The notes under the pieces: generated by a model | What the model was told of the DNA's origin: nothing | What the model saw: the letters and a program-made list of their open reading frames with translations, nothing else | Databases searched by the model: none | Part shown: positions 1 through 6,687 of the stretch, piece by piece | Position numbering within the stretch: the first letter of the stretch is position 1 | How the letters are laid out: each line of letters begins with the position of its first letter | Made by a program: the position numbers and the translations under genes | Assembly: GCA_934234185.1 (NCBI GenBank) | Contig: CAKQHO010000089.1 | Coordinates: forward strand, 1 to 14,069 | Length of the DNA: 14,069 nucleotides | Source: an uncultured Psychrobacillus sp. | GTDB lineage: Bacteria > Bacillota > Bacilli > Bacillales_A > Planococcaceae | Direction: 5' to 3'

Positions 1-35
1 GCTTATTTAGTGTCTAATCAAGGATTAATGTCTAG

Positions 36-43
36 CATATAAT
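36..43 (+). promoter_or_regulatory. Possible -10 region upstream of the repeat protein
   Basis: TATAAT occurs at 38-43, within CATATAAT (36-43), 34 bases before the ATG at 78. The best -35 at 17 bases spacing is TAATCA (15-20), only 3/6 to TTGACA. CATATAAT also resembles the sigma-E -10 (CATACANT), but I see no convincing sigma-E -35. A -10 is plausible; the sigma factor is undecided. Confidence 0.35.
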
Positions 44-77
44 GAAAAGATAGGAACGATTCATAGGTGGCTGAGAA

Positions 78-683
78 ATGAATACTCCATACAATTTTTA
101 TACCTCTTGTAATGCCCCTCCTCCCTATTATTCACGTAATATTCCTAACAAGCCATTACTACCTACTATTGGTTATATAGGCTCCTGGATTGATGCAATT
201 GGGACAGTGGTGGCTGCCATTGGTAGTACTCCTTCCAAAATATTAAGTAAAAAAATAATGGAAGATCTCGTCTTTATAGGGAATGCATTTCAAGGTATAG
301 GGAGCTCTCTTGTCGTTGATAGCCCAGAGACATTACCAAATGATCGAGTTGGAAGTGCCATCCAATCTATTGGGAATTTAACTGTTATGCATGGACTGCT
401 AAATACTGATGTTGAGGCTGGAAGGGTTACCAATAAACAAGGAAATCTCCTTCAAGCATTAGGTGCAGGTGCCTCTATCAATTATGATGGGGAGATTACT
501 TCTATCAACAACATTGGGAATGGTCTTCAGGTAGTAGGAAACTCTCTTCAGGCACTAGCATTGCGAGATGATGTAATAGAAACAGAAGAAGGACTCATCT
601 TAGATATGGTTGGCAGCTGGGTACAAGCAGTTGGGACCGTTATTTCTGCAATCACGTATGAAGGTGCTGAGACAGCGGAATAA
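78..683 (+). CDS. Repetitive Gly/Gln hydrophobic protein of unknown function (DUF6944-like)
   Basis: A 201-residue protein with no catalytic motif. After an N-terminal Tyr/Asn/Pro-rich stretch (residues 1-31) it consists of spaced copies of an eight-residue unit, G-x-x-hydrophobic-Q/D-x-hydrophobic-G: GSWIDAIG 35-42, GNAFQGIG 68-75, GSAIQSIG 92-99, GNLLQALG 122-129, GNGLQVVG 147-154, GSWVQAVG 179-186, plus a degenerate GNSLQALA at 154-161. The first and last units carry the same extension, GTV-V/I-A/S-AI. No signal peptide or clear membrane span is seen. The pattern reminds me of the Bacillus proteins annotated as DUF6944-family repetitive proteins; this is recall, not a search. The start is supported by AGGTGG at 65-70, seven bases before ATG. 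A terminator follows, so the gene appears monocistronic. Its role is unknown; the amphipathic repeats suggest self-association or surface binding (inference). Confidence 0.8.
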   Translation: MNTPYNFYTSCNAPPPYYSRNIPNKPLLPTIGYIGSWIDAIGTVVAAIGSTPSKILSKKIMEDLVFIGNAFQGIGSSLVVDSPETLPNDRVGSAIQSIGNLTVMHGLLNTDVEAGRVTNKQGNLLQALGAGASINYDGEITSINNIGNGLQVVGNSLQALALRDDVIETEEGLILDMVGSWVQAVGTVISAITYEGAETAE

Positions 684-723
684 CCAATTGCAATTTATGA
701 GGGAAAATCATAGGAAGATTAAA

Positions 724-755
724 GACATCTCTTGGAAAGGAAAGAGGTGTTTTTT
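724..755 (+). terminator. Rho-independent terminator after the repeat protein
   Basis: The stem pairs ACATCTCTT (725-733) with AAGAGGTGT (742-750), with one G-T wobble and an eight-base loop, followed by a run of T to 755. It lies 41 bases past the stop codon at 683. Confidence 0.75.
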
Positions 756-925
756 CTTGTCTTGTAATATTATACCTTACTCTATCATACCTTATTTGTA
801 TGCATAAAAGAGATTACTAGAGGAGAGTGAGATTCTTAAGAAACTATTAGGTTAATAGGCAAAATTTTATTTTAATGCGAGCCACTTGGATTTCTCACTA
901 CACTCTTAACGATGGAGGATTTCTA

Positions 926-3520
926 ATGAATGCAACCAAATATCAAAAAAATGTACAAGCAAAGTTCAAAGAGCTAAACCCCATACCCAAGGGCTTAACA
1001 GAAGATGAGGTAAAAGAAAAGCAAAAGCAAGACGGTTATAATGAACTGCAAGAAGGTAAAAAGAAAAGTATTGGAAGGGTATTCTTAGAACAATTTAATG
1101 ATTTTTTAGTCATCATCTTGATACTCGCAGCAATAATTTCAACCCTACTAGGGGAAATGACGAGCTCCATAGTGATTATAGTCGTTATTACGCTAAATGC
1201 CATCTTAGGCACCGTACAGTATATGAAGGCAGAAAAATCATTAAATAGCTTAAAGGCGATGGCTGCCCCTCTTGCCAAGGTAATTAGGGATGGAGCGGTG
1301 GTAGTAATTCCAGCAAGAGAGGTTGTTGTAGGTGATATTCTACAACTGGAGGCAGGAGATTATGTTAGTGCTGACGGACTTCTTTTAGACTCACATGGAT
1401 TACAAATTAATGAAAGCCATTTAACAGGCGAATCAGATGCGGTTGACAAGCTTACAGAAGCCTTGATAGAAGAGGGAGCTCCAATTGGAGACAGAAAAAA
1501 TATGGTCTTCTCTGGTAGTTTTGTTGCAAAAGGGCGTGGACAAGCTGTCGTAACATCTATTGGTATGAAGACTGAGCTTGGAAAAATAGCAGAACTATTA
1601 GATAGTGCTAAGGAAAAAACTACACCTCTTCAAATTAGCCTAGATAACTTTGGAAAGAGATTAGCTATTGGAATTATTGTTATTTGCTTTATTGTTTTCA
1701 TCTTGGATATCTTTCGAGGGAGAGAGCTAGGAGACTCCTTTATGTTCGCAGTATCCTTGGCTGTTGCGGCAATTCCAGAGGCTTTGAGTTCCATTGTTAC
1801 GATTGTATTAGCATTTGGCACCCAAAAGATGGCTGAGGAAAATGCTATTGTACGTGAGTTACATGCTGTGGAAAGCCTGGGGAGTATTTCAGTTATTTGT
1901 TCGGATAAGACAGGTACGCTCACACAAAACAAAATGACTGTCCAACAAGTTTATATAAATGAAGAGATACTCTCCGAGGATAAACTGCAACTGAGCAATG
2001 GTCTACAAAAAACTTTTATGAACATGGCTTTACTATGTAATGATTCTATTAAGCAGGGAGATAAAGAAATAGGAAGTCCAACAGAAATAGCGCTTGTAAA
2101 ATGGGGTGAAGCTTATCGAGTTAACGAGCTTTCCATAAGAGAGCAGTTTCCTCGTGTTGCTGAAATTCCTTTTGATTCAACTCGTAAACTTATGAGCACG
2201 GTAAACAAAATTGGAAATCGATATATTATGATTACGAAGGGTGCTGTTGATGTTTTACTTTCAAAAGTAGCACGAATGGAAACGTCCATCGGTGTATTCT
2301 CAGTCACTCAAAATCAGCTAGAAGCTATTAAAAATGCAAACAGTAAGTTATCTAGCGAGGGTCTACGAGTACTGGCATTTGCATATAAAGAAGTGAATTC
2401 TCCAGATATCAAGCTTGAGGATGAAAGAGATTTGACCTTCATGGGACTGGTAGCAATGATGGATCCACCCCGAGAAGAAACAAAGCAGGCTGTGATAGAT
2501 TGTATAAAGGCCGGTATCAAACCAGTTATGATAACTGGGGATCATAAAATCACTGCAATGTCCATTGCGAGACAAATAGGAATATTAAAGGATTCCTCTG
2601 AAGCAATTGAAGGAAAAGATATTGAACATCTGTCTGACAAAGAGCTGCAGGAATTAGTAGGACGTATCTCTGTATACGCACGTGTATCTCCCGAGCATAA
2701 AATTCGTATAGTGAAGGCTTGGCAGGAAAAAGGAAACATTGTTGCGATGACAGGTGATGGAGTCAACGATGCACCAGCCTTGAAACAGGCAGATGTTGGA
2801 GTGGCAATGGGAATTACAGGGACAGAGGTAGCGAAGGATGCATCCTCTATCGTTTTAACGGACGATAATTTCTCAACAATCGTGAGAGCAATCTCTAATG
2901 GTCGAAGTATTTATTACAATATAAAAAATTCTATAATGTTCTTATTATCTGGTAATACGGCGGCAATAATAGTAGTTTTATTTGCCACTCTATTTGCTTT
3001 GCCAGCTCCATTTGCACCAGTGCATTTGTTGTTTATAAACCTTTTAACAGATAGCTTACCGGCTATAGCTATTGGTTTAGAGCCGCACAACAAAAAATTA
3101 ATGAAAGATAGACCAAGAAATATACAGGAGCCTTTATTAAATAAAAAGTTTGCACAGCGGGTTGGCTGGGAAGGTTTAGTTATCGCTGTTATGACTATTA
3201 TTGCCTTTCAGATTGGCTTATCAACCGGAGATGCTATGGTAGCTAGTACGATGGCGTTTGCTACATTATGCTTATCCAGACTATTCCATGGCTTTAGCTG
3301 TCGAGCTAGAGAGTCCATTTTAGAGGTTGGTCTATTCACCAATATTGCTGTCTGGGCAGCTTTTTTAATCGGTGTGATCCTCTTAAATACTGTATTAGCT
3401 TTAGGACTGTTGGAGGTAGCGGATATCAGTACCTCCCAACTAGTAGTTATTTACGGATTAGCCTTCCTATCCTTTATAATCATTCAATTAGAAAAGGCAT
3501 TATTTAAAAAGGGTAATTAA
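926..3520 (+). CDS. Calcium-transporting P-type ATPase (P2 type, PMCA/LMCA1-like)
   Basis: An 864-residue membrane pump that should export Ca2+ using ATP. Motifs in order: actuator TGES 167-170; PEAL in the fourth membrane helix at 284-287; DKTGTLT with phosphorylated Asp327; nucleotide-site KGA near 438-440; TGDH 537-540; hinge TGDGVNDAP from 609 (Asp611, Asp615); sixth-helix NLLTD with Asn705 and Asp709. About ten hydrophobic segments fit the P2 fold, and 864 residues is typical for bacterial members. In the fifth helix SERCA's N-x-x-E (Asn768, Glu771) reads Asn677-Thr-Ala-Ala680, so the site I glutamate is missing, as in plasma-membrane-type pumps that move one Ca2+ (family knowledge; stoichiometry inferred). 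The ATG at 926 is chosen over one at 875 because GGAGG (914-918) sits seven bases before it and the earlier ATG has no ribosome site. Na+ or Mn2+ transport cannot be excluded. Confidence 0.93.
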   Translation: MNATKYQKNVQAKFKELNPIPKGLTEDEVKEKQKQDGYNELQEGKKKSIGRVFLEQFNDFLVIILILAAIISTLLGEMTSSIVIIVVITLNAILGTVQYMKAEKSLNSLKAMAAPLAKVIRDGAVVVIPAREVVVGDILQLEAGDYVSADGLLLDSHGLQINESHLTGESDAVDKLTEALIEEGAPIGDRKNMVFSGSFVAKGRGQAVVTSIGMKTELGKIAELLDSAKEKTTPLQISLDNFGKRLAIGIIVICFIVFILDIFRGRELGDSFMFAVSLAVAAIPEALSSIVTIVLAFGTQKMAEENAIVRELHAVESLGSISVICSDKTGTLTQNKMTVQQVYINEEILSEDKLQLSNGLQKTFMNMALLCNDSIKQGDKEIGSPTEIALVKWGEAYRVNELSIREQFPRVAEIPFDSTRKLMSTVNKIGNRYIMITKGAVDVLLSKVARMETSIGVFSVTQNQLEAIKNANSKLSSEGLRVLAFAYKEVNSPDIKLEDERDLTFMGLVAMMDPPREETKQAVIDCIKAGIKPVMITGDHKITAMSIARQIGILKDSSEAIEGKDIEHLSDKELQELVGRISVYARVSPEHKIRIVKAWQEKGNIVAMTGDGVNDAPALKQADVGVAMGITGTEVAKDASSIVLTDDNFSTIVRAISNGRSIYYNIKNSIMFLLSGNTAAIIVVLFATLFALPAPFAPVHLLFINLLTDSLPAIAIGLEPHNKKLMKDRPRNIQEPLLNKKFAQRVGWEGLVIAVMTIIAFQIGLSTGDAMVASTMAFATLCLSRLFHGFSCRARESILEVGLFTNIAVWAAFLIGVILLNTVLALGLLEVADISTSQLVVIYGLAFLSFIIIQLEKALFKKGN

Positions 3521-3533
3521 ATATAAATAGAGA

Positions 3534-3565
3534 AAAGAGTGGGCACATCATTGTGTCCATTTTTT
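3534..3565 (+). terminator. Rho-independent terminator after the Ca2+-ATPase
   Basis: GGGCACA (3541-3547) pairs with TGTGTCC (3552-3558) around a TCAT loop with one G-T wobble. The A-rich left flank can also pair with the T-run ending at 3565. It starts 14 bases after the stop codon. Confidence 0.8.
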
Positions 3566-3854
3566 CTATTGTCCAACTTAAGCTCCTTATCTCTATTTGC
3601 TTGGGTAAGACAAAGGCGCTTGCTCTTTTCTAATTAAAACCTTCTTCCTATATTCAGATTTTTTAACACATATTTACTTGGATAAATTGAGTAATTAGTT
3701 ATTCGTATAAAGGTAGAAAATATATAAATAGTAAAATTATATAATTATATAAGACTATAAGGGTGGTTAATAATAAAACTATTTACTTAGTTAATCAATT
3801 GTTGATTATGCCGATACTCATATTGTAAAAAGAAAAGTATCTAGGAGGTAAGAC
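3566..3854 (+). promoter_or_regulatory. AT-rich regulatory spacer upstream of the aldehyde dehydrogenase
   Basis: The 334 bases between the ATPase and dehydrogenase genes hold no gene I can support. After the ATPase terminator the sequence turns very AT-rich. It contains a perfect 16-base palindrome, TTATATAATTATATAA (3737-3752), the operator-like inverted repeat at 3792-3808, and a consensus ribosome site AGGAGGT (3843-3849) five bases before the ATG at 3855. No riboswitch or leader-peptide pattern is recognised. Confidence 0.5.
3782..3809 (+). promoter_or_regulatory. Possible promoter with overlapping operator for the aldehyde dehydrogenase unit
   Basis: A perfect 7-base inverted repeat with a 3-base spacer, TAATCAA-TTG-TTGATTA, lies at 3792-3808. 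It falls between and over a weak promoter match: -35 TTTACT (3782-3787, 4/6), 16-base spacer, -10 GATTAT (3804-3809, 4/6). This placement is what a dimeric repressor (for example MarR or TetR type) would use, but the regulator is unknown and no regulator gene is in the window. The promoter match alone is weak. Confidence 0.4.
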
Positions 3855-5309
3855 ATGAGAATTGAAAATTTAGATAAACAGTTTATAGGTGGAGAATGGA
3901 TTGATGGACAAAGTCAACGAGTATTAAACAATATCAATCCTTACAATGACCAGGTTATTAATACATATAAATTAGCAAACGTTCAAGATATAGACCGTGC
4001 GTATCATGCAGCACAAAAGGCTAAACTAGAATGGGACAAAGTAAACCCATATAAGAAAAGAGATATCCTGGAAAACGCAGTAAAATATATCGAGGAACAT
4101 GAAGATGAGATTTCATCTATCATTATGCATGAACTGGGTGGTACTAGATTAAAAGCAGCTTTTGAAATCGGACTTGTAAAAAATATTATTAAAGAGGCTG
4201 CCACCTTCCCATTAAGAATGGAGGGGAAAATCTTACCTTCTACAATTGATGATGTAGAAAACAGACTTTACCGCATTCCTGCCGGAGTAGTTGGTGTTAT
4301 CAGTCCGTTTAACTTCCCGTTCTTCTTATCTATGAAGTCAGTTGCTCCAGCTCTAGGAGCGGGAAACGGAGTTGTTTTAAAGCCTCATGAGGATACGCCA
4401 ATGATGGGCGGCACGCTTATTGGTAAAATATTTGAGGAAGCTGGAGTACCTAAGGGTCTAATTAACGTAGTGGTTACAGATATTAATGAAATAGGAGATG
4501 CATTTGTAGAACACCCAATCCCAAGAATCATCTCCTTCACTGGCTCTACACAAGTGGGAAGCTACATTGGACAGCTAGCTGTGAAAAACTTCAAAAAGCC
4601 ATTACTAGAGCTTGGTGGGAATAGTGCATTTATTGTACTAGAGGATGCCGACATTGACTATGCAGTAAACGCTGCTACATTTAGCAGATTTACACACCAA
4701 GGGCAAATTTGTATGTCAGCAAATCGAATTCTAGTACAGAAATCTATTTATAAGGAATTCATTGAAAAATATGCGAAAAAGGTTTCCTCTCTTAAAGTGG
4801 GAGATCCAACGGACCCATCAACAATTATTGGACCGGTAATTAACGACCGACAAGCTAAAAATCTTCAAGCGTTAATCGAAAAAGGTATTGAAGAGGGTGC
4901 TACAGCACTTATAAAAGGAAATATTAAAGGGAGATTGTTTGAACCTACAATTCTTACAGATGTAACGACTGACATGACGGTTGCTCAGGATGAGCTGTTT
5001 GGACCAATCGTATGTGTTATTACTTTTGAAACAGAAGAGGAAGCAATTGAAATAGCGAACAATACACGCTTTGGTTTAAGTGGTGCTGTTCATACATCTA
5101 ACTTAGAGCGCGGTGTAGAATTAGCGAAGAAGGTTCACACTGGAATGATTCATGTAAATGATTTAACAATAAACGACGAGCCGATTGTAGCATTTGGTGG
5201 AGAAAAACAATCTGGTTTGGGTCGTCTAAATGGTGAATGGAGTCTAGAAGAATTTACAACGTTAAAGTGGATTTCCGTAAACTATGGTCAAAGAAATCTA
5301 CCTTATTAA
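3855..5309 (+). CDS. yfmT: NAD(P)-dependent aldehyde dehydrogenase, YfmT-like (vanillin/aromatic aldehyde type)
   Basis: A 484-residue soluble aldehyde dehydrogenase oxidising an aldehyde to the carboxylic acid with NAD(P)+. The expected landmarks are present: PFNFP with Asn153, which holds the thioester oxyanion; Lys176 in the cofactor site; FTGSTQVG 228-235 in the Rossmann region; general base Glu252 in LELGG; nucleophile Cys286 in GQICMSAN; and Glu380 in E-L-F-GP, which positions the nicotinamide ribose. Length matches the family. The next gene, 21 bases downstream, encodes a YfmS-like receptor, the same pairing as yfmT-yfmS in Bacillus subtilis, where YfmT is described as a vanillin dehydrogenase. 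The order supports this assignment more than the motifs do. The substrate here is inferred; benzaldehyde-type substrates are equally possible. AGGAGGT at 3843-3849 fixes the start, and an operator-like palindrome lies upstream. Confidence 0.85.
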   Translation: MRIENLDKQFIGGEWIDGQSQRVLNNINPYNDQVINTYKLANVQDIDRAYHAAQKAKLEWDKVNPYKKRDILENAVKYIEEHEDEISSIIMHELGGTRLKAAFEIGLVKNIIKEAATFPLRMEGKILPSTIDDVENRLYRIPAGVVGVISPFNFPFFLSMKSVAPALGAGNGVVLKPHEDTPMMGGTLIGKIFEEAGVPKGLINVVVTDINEIGDAFVEHPIPRIISFTGSTQVGSYIGQLAVKNFKKPLLELGGNSAFIVLEDADIDYAVNAATFSRFTHQGQICMSANRILVQKSIYKEFIEKYAKKVSSLKVGDPTDPSTIIGPVINDRQAKNLQALIEKGIEEGATALIKGNIKGRLFEPTILTDVTTDMTVAQDELFGPIVCVITFETEEEAIEIANNTRFGLSGAVHTSNLERGVELAKKVHTGMIHVNDLTINDEPIVAFGGEKQSGLGRLNGEWSLEEFTTLKWISVNYGQRNLPY

Positions 5310-5330
5310 GGGGAAGCGAGGGTAAGCATT

Positions 5331-6179
5331 ATGTCAGAGCATCATCTAATCGATGCATTTATAAAAGTTGCTCCATTGCTCAACAGCTTGGTACAGGATG
5401 ATATTACAGTTGGTATTTACGATACGGAAAAGCTGATTATTAATATACCAGCCAAAACCTTTTCGTTAAATGTGACTCCAGGTGATCCATTAATGGAAGG
5501 GGACATTGTAACAAGTTCTATTAGAACAAACAAACCATTATCAGCAATTGTCCCGAAGGAACTCTTTGGATTTCCGTTAGTTGCTCGAGCAATCCCATTA
5601 CATGATAGTGAGGGAAATGTCATTGGTGGCGTTGGTCTTGGTACAAGCTTAGAAAAAGCAAATAAGTTATTTGAGATGGCAGAGAGTTTTTCGGCAATAG
5701 TAGAGCAAACAGCTGCATCCATTGAAGATATAAGTAATTCTGTGACTAAACTTGCTGATCGTGTAACGGATGTAACTGGGCAGATGAAGGATGTCAGTTC
5801 CAGTGCAGAGCAAATTGGTGAAATCTCTTCAGTGGTAAAGGGAATATCAGATCAAAGTAATCTACTTGGACTGAATGCTGCTATTGAAGCTGCAAGAGCA
5901 GGTGAGGTTGGGAAAGGCTTTTCTGTTGTAGCTAATGAAATCCGTAAGCTTGCAACCAATTCAAAAGAAAATGTTAATCAAATTAACGATATTACCAAAA
6001 ATATTCACGGTCTTCTGTTAACTCTAAATCAAGCATTTTCAGAGATTAATACACTAACGGATACTCAATCTGGATCTATTCAAGAATTCTCCGCTACCAT
6101 TCAGGAAATCAGCTGTAAGGCTCAAGAATTGGCACAGTTAGCGGAAGAATCTTTATACGGAGATAAGGAAAAAGAATAA
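5331..6179 (+). CDS. yfmS: Soluble methyl-accepting chemotaxis-type receptor, YfmS-like
   Basis: A 282-residue cytosolic chemoreceptor with no membrane segment or signal peptide. Residues 1-105 form a small alpha/beta sensor module, possibly PAS- or GAF-like (GIYDTEK; GDP; then HDSEGNVIGGVGLG, a typical closing beta pair). Residues about 110-282 form a short coiled-coil hairpin whose tip, NLLGLNAAIEAARAGE (177-192) followed by GKGFSVVANEIRKLA, is the near-invariant region contacting CheA and CheW. The length matches B. subtilis YfmS (about 286 residues). Only 21 bases separate it from the aldehyde dehydrogenase, with a modest ribosome site GAGGG (5318-5322), so the two are probably co-transcribed. 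The inference is that it monitors a cytoplasmic ligand linked to the dehydrogenase reaction and feeds the flagellar pathway; the ligand is unknown. Confidence 0.85.
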   Translation: MSEHHLIDAFIKVAPLLNSLVQDDITVGIYDTEKLIINIPAKTFSLNVTPGDPLMEGDIVTSSIRTNKPLSAIVPKELFGFPLVARAIPLHDSEGNVIGGVGLGTSLEKANKLFEMAESFSAIVEQTAASIEDISNSVTKLADRVTDVTGQMKDVSSSAEQIGEISSVVKGISDQSNLLGLNAAIEAARAGEVGKGFSVVANEIRKLATNSKENVNQINDITKNIHGLLLTLNQAFSEINTLTDTQSGSIQEFSATIQEISCKAQELAQLAEESLYGDKEKE

Positions 6180-6208
6180 GCTTATTTCAGAAAATATAGA
6201 CAGGAGAT

Positions 6209-6235
6209 AGACAAAACGGCAGAAATGTCTTTTGT
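6209..6235 (+). terminator. Weak possible terminator after the receptor gene
   Basis: AGACA (6209-6213) can pair with TGTCT (6226-6230), followed by TTTT. An alternative pairing uses ACAAAA (6211-6216) and TTTTGT (6230-6235). The stem is short and the loop long. It overlaps the start of the tlp promoter. Confidence 0.25.
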
Positions 6236-6262
6236 ATAGATTCTATTAAATTATCCACACTA
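6233..6262 (+). promoter_or_regulatory. Sigma-G-like promoter for tlp
   Basis: -35 TGTATA (6233-6238), a 17-base spacer and -10 CACACTA (6256-6262) fit the forespore sigma-G consensus (TGMATA, then CATWHTA) with one mismatch in each half. The tlp start codon is 36 bases downstream. Sigma-G control of tlp is established in B. subtilis. Confidence 0.6.
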
Positions 6263-6298
6263 ATGATGCTTTACACTTGCACATTAGGAGGAAATATT

Positions 6299-6514
6299 AT
6301 GCCGAATAGAAAACCTAATCCAGACGAAAGATCTGACAACGCACAAAAAATCCGGGAGATTATCAGAAACACAGAAGAAAATTTACATGAAGCAGAAATT
6401 AGTTTGGAGTTCTCCGATTCAACAGAACGCCAGATGATACAGGAGAAAAACGTGCGTCGGAAGCAGTCAATGGAATCCTTGAAAGAAGAAATGAAAGACG
6501 AGCTTAATAAGTAA
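6299..6514 (+). CDS. tlp: Small acid-soluble spore protein Tlp
   Basis: A 71-residue hydrophilic, highly charged, largely helical protein. The N-terminus MPNRKPNPDERSDN followed by A-x-K-I-x-x-I-I-x-N-T-x-x-N is the hallmark of the Tlp family, a minor spore-core protein made in the forespore (named thioredoxin-like, but lacking a CxxC active site). It has no cysteine and no membrane segment. The start is placed at 6299 rather than at the in-frame ATG at 6263 because AGGAGG (6286-6291) lies seven bases before it, family members begin MPNR/MTKN-like, and the 6263 ATG sits directly at the -10 of the putative promoter. A sigma-G-like promoter and a strong terminator make this a single-gene unit. 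In B. subtilis tlp follows sspN; no sspN-like gene is seen here. Confidence 0.93.
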   Translation: MPNRKPNPDERSDNAQKIREIIRNTEENLHEAEISLEFSDSTERQMIQEKNVRRKQSMESLKEEMKDELNK

Positions 6515-6520
6515 GTGGAG

Positions 6521-6558
6521 AAGCCTAGTGGTTCAGAAGTGACCACTGGGCTTTCTTT
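6521..6558 (+). terminator. Rho-independent terminator after tlp
   Basis: AGCCTAGTGGT (6522-6532) pairs with ACCACTGGGCT (6542-6552) with one wobble, around a nine-base loop, followed by a T-rich tract to 6558. Confidence 0.85.
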
Positions 6559-6644
6559 ATTTACAGGGAATACTTCAGTAGAGATTATGTCTTTAAGTTC
6601 TCCCGCCTAACTTGCTGGGCAGACATATGGCTGAAGCTTAAATA

Positions 6645-6653
6645 TGGTAAGAT
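6645..6653 (+). promoter_or_regulatory. Possible extended -10 promoter for hen1-pnkp
   Basis: TGGTAAGAT at 6645-6653 has the TG-n-TAnnnT form of an extended -10 element and lies 34 bases before the hen1 start. There is no good -35 at 17-18 bases spacing (ATATGG), which an extended -10 tolerates. Confidence 0.35.
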
Positions 6654-6687
6654 ATAGGGTAATAAATCAAGCAAGTGAGGTATTGCC

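Noticed and set aside
15..27. TAATC-AAG-GATTA inverted repeat near the left edge, resembling the 3792 operator
   Set aside because: Only five bases per arm and a different centre; too short to support a shared regulator.
610..807. 65-codon plus-strand open frame overlapping the end of the repeat protein
   Set aside because: It overlaps the repeat protein in another frame, has no ribosome site, and runs through the terminator at 724-755.
847..876. Possible sigma-A promoter for the Ca2+-ATPase (TTAGGT, 18 bases, TTTAAT)
   Set aside because: The -10 is acceptable but the -35 is poor, and the region is AT-rich enough to give such matches by chance.
875..925. Upstream ATG giving a 17-residue longer Ca2+-ATPase
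   Set aside because: It has no ribosome site, whereas GGAGG sits at ideal distance before the ATG at 926.
3737..3752. Perfect 16-base palindrome TTATATAATTATATAA
   Set aside because: It consists only of A and T in a very AT-rich stretch, where such palindromes arise easily by chance. No conservation evidence is available, so it is not called as an operator.
6175..6186. Palindrome AATAAGCTTATT across the receptor stop codon
   Set aside because: It has no loop and no T-run, is short, and lies partly in coding sequence; not a credible terminator or operator.
6263..6298. Upstream ATG giving a 12-residue longer Tlp
   Set aside because: It touches the -10 of the sigma-G-like promoter, and the Tlp family start MPNRKPNPDER follows the AGGAGG site at 6286.
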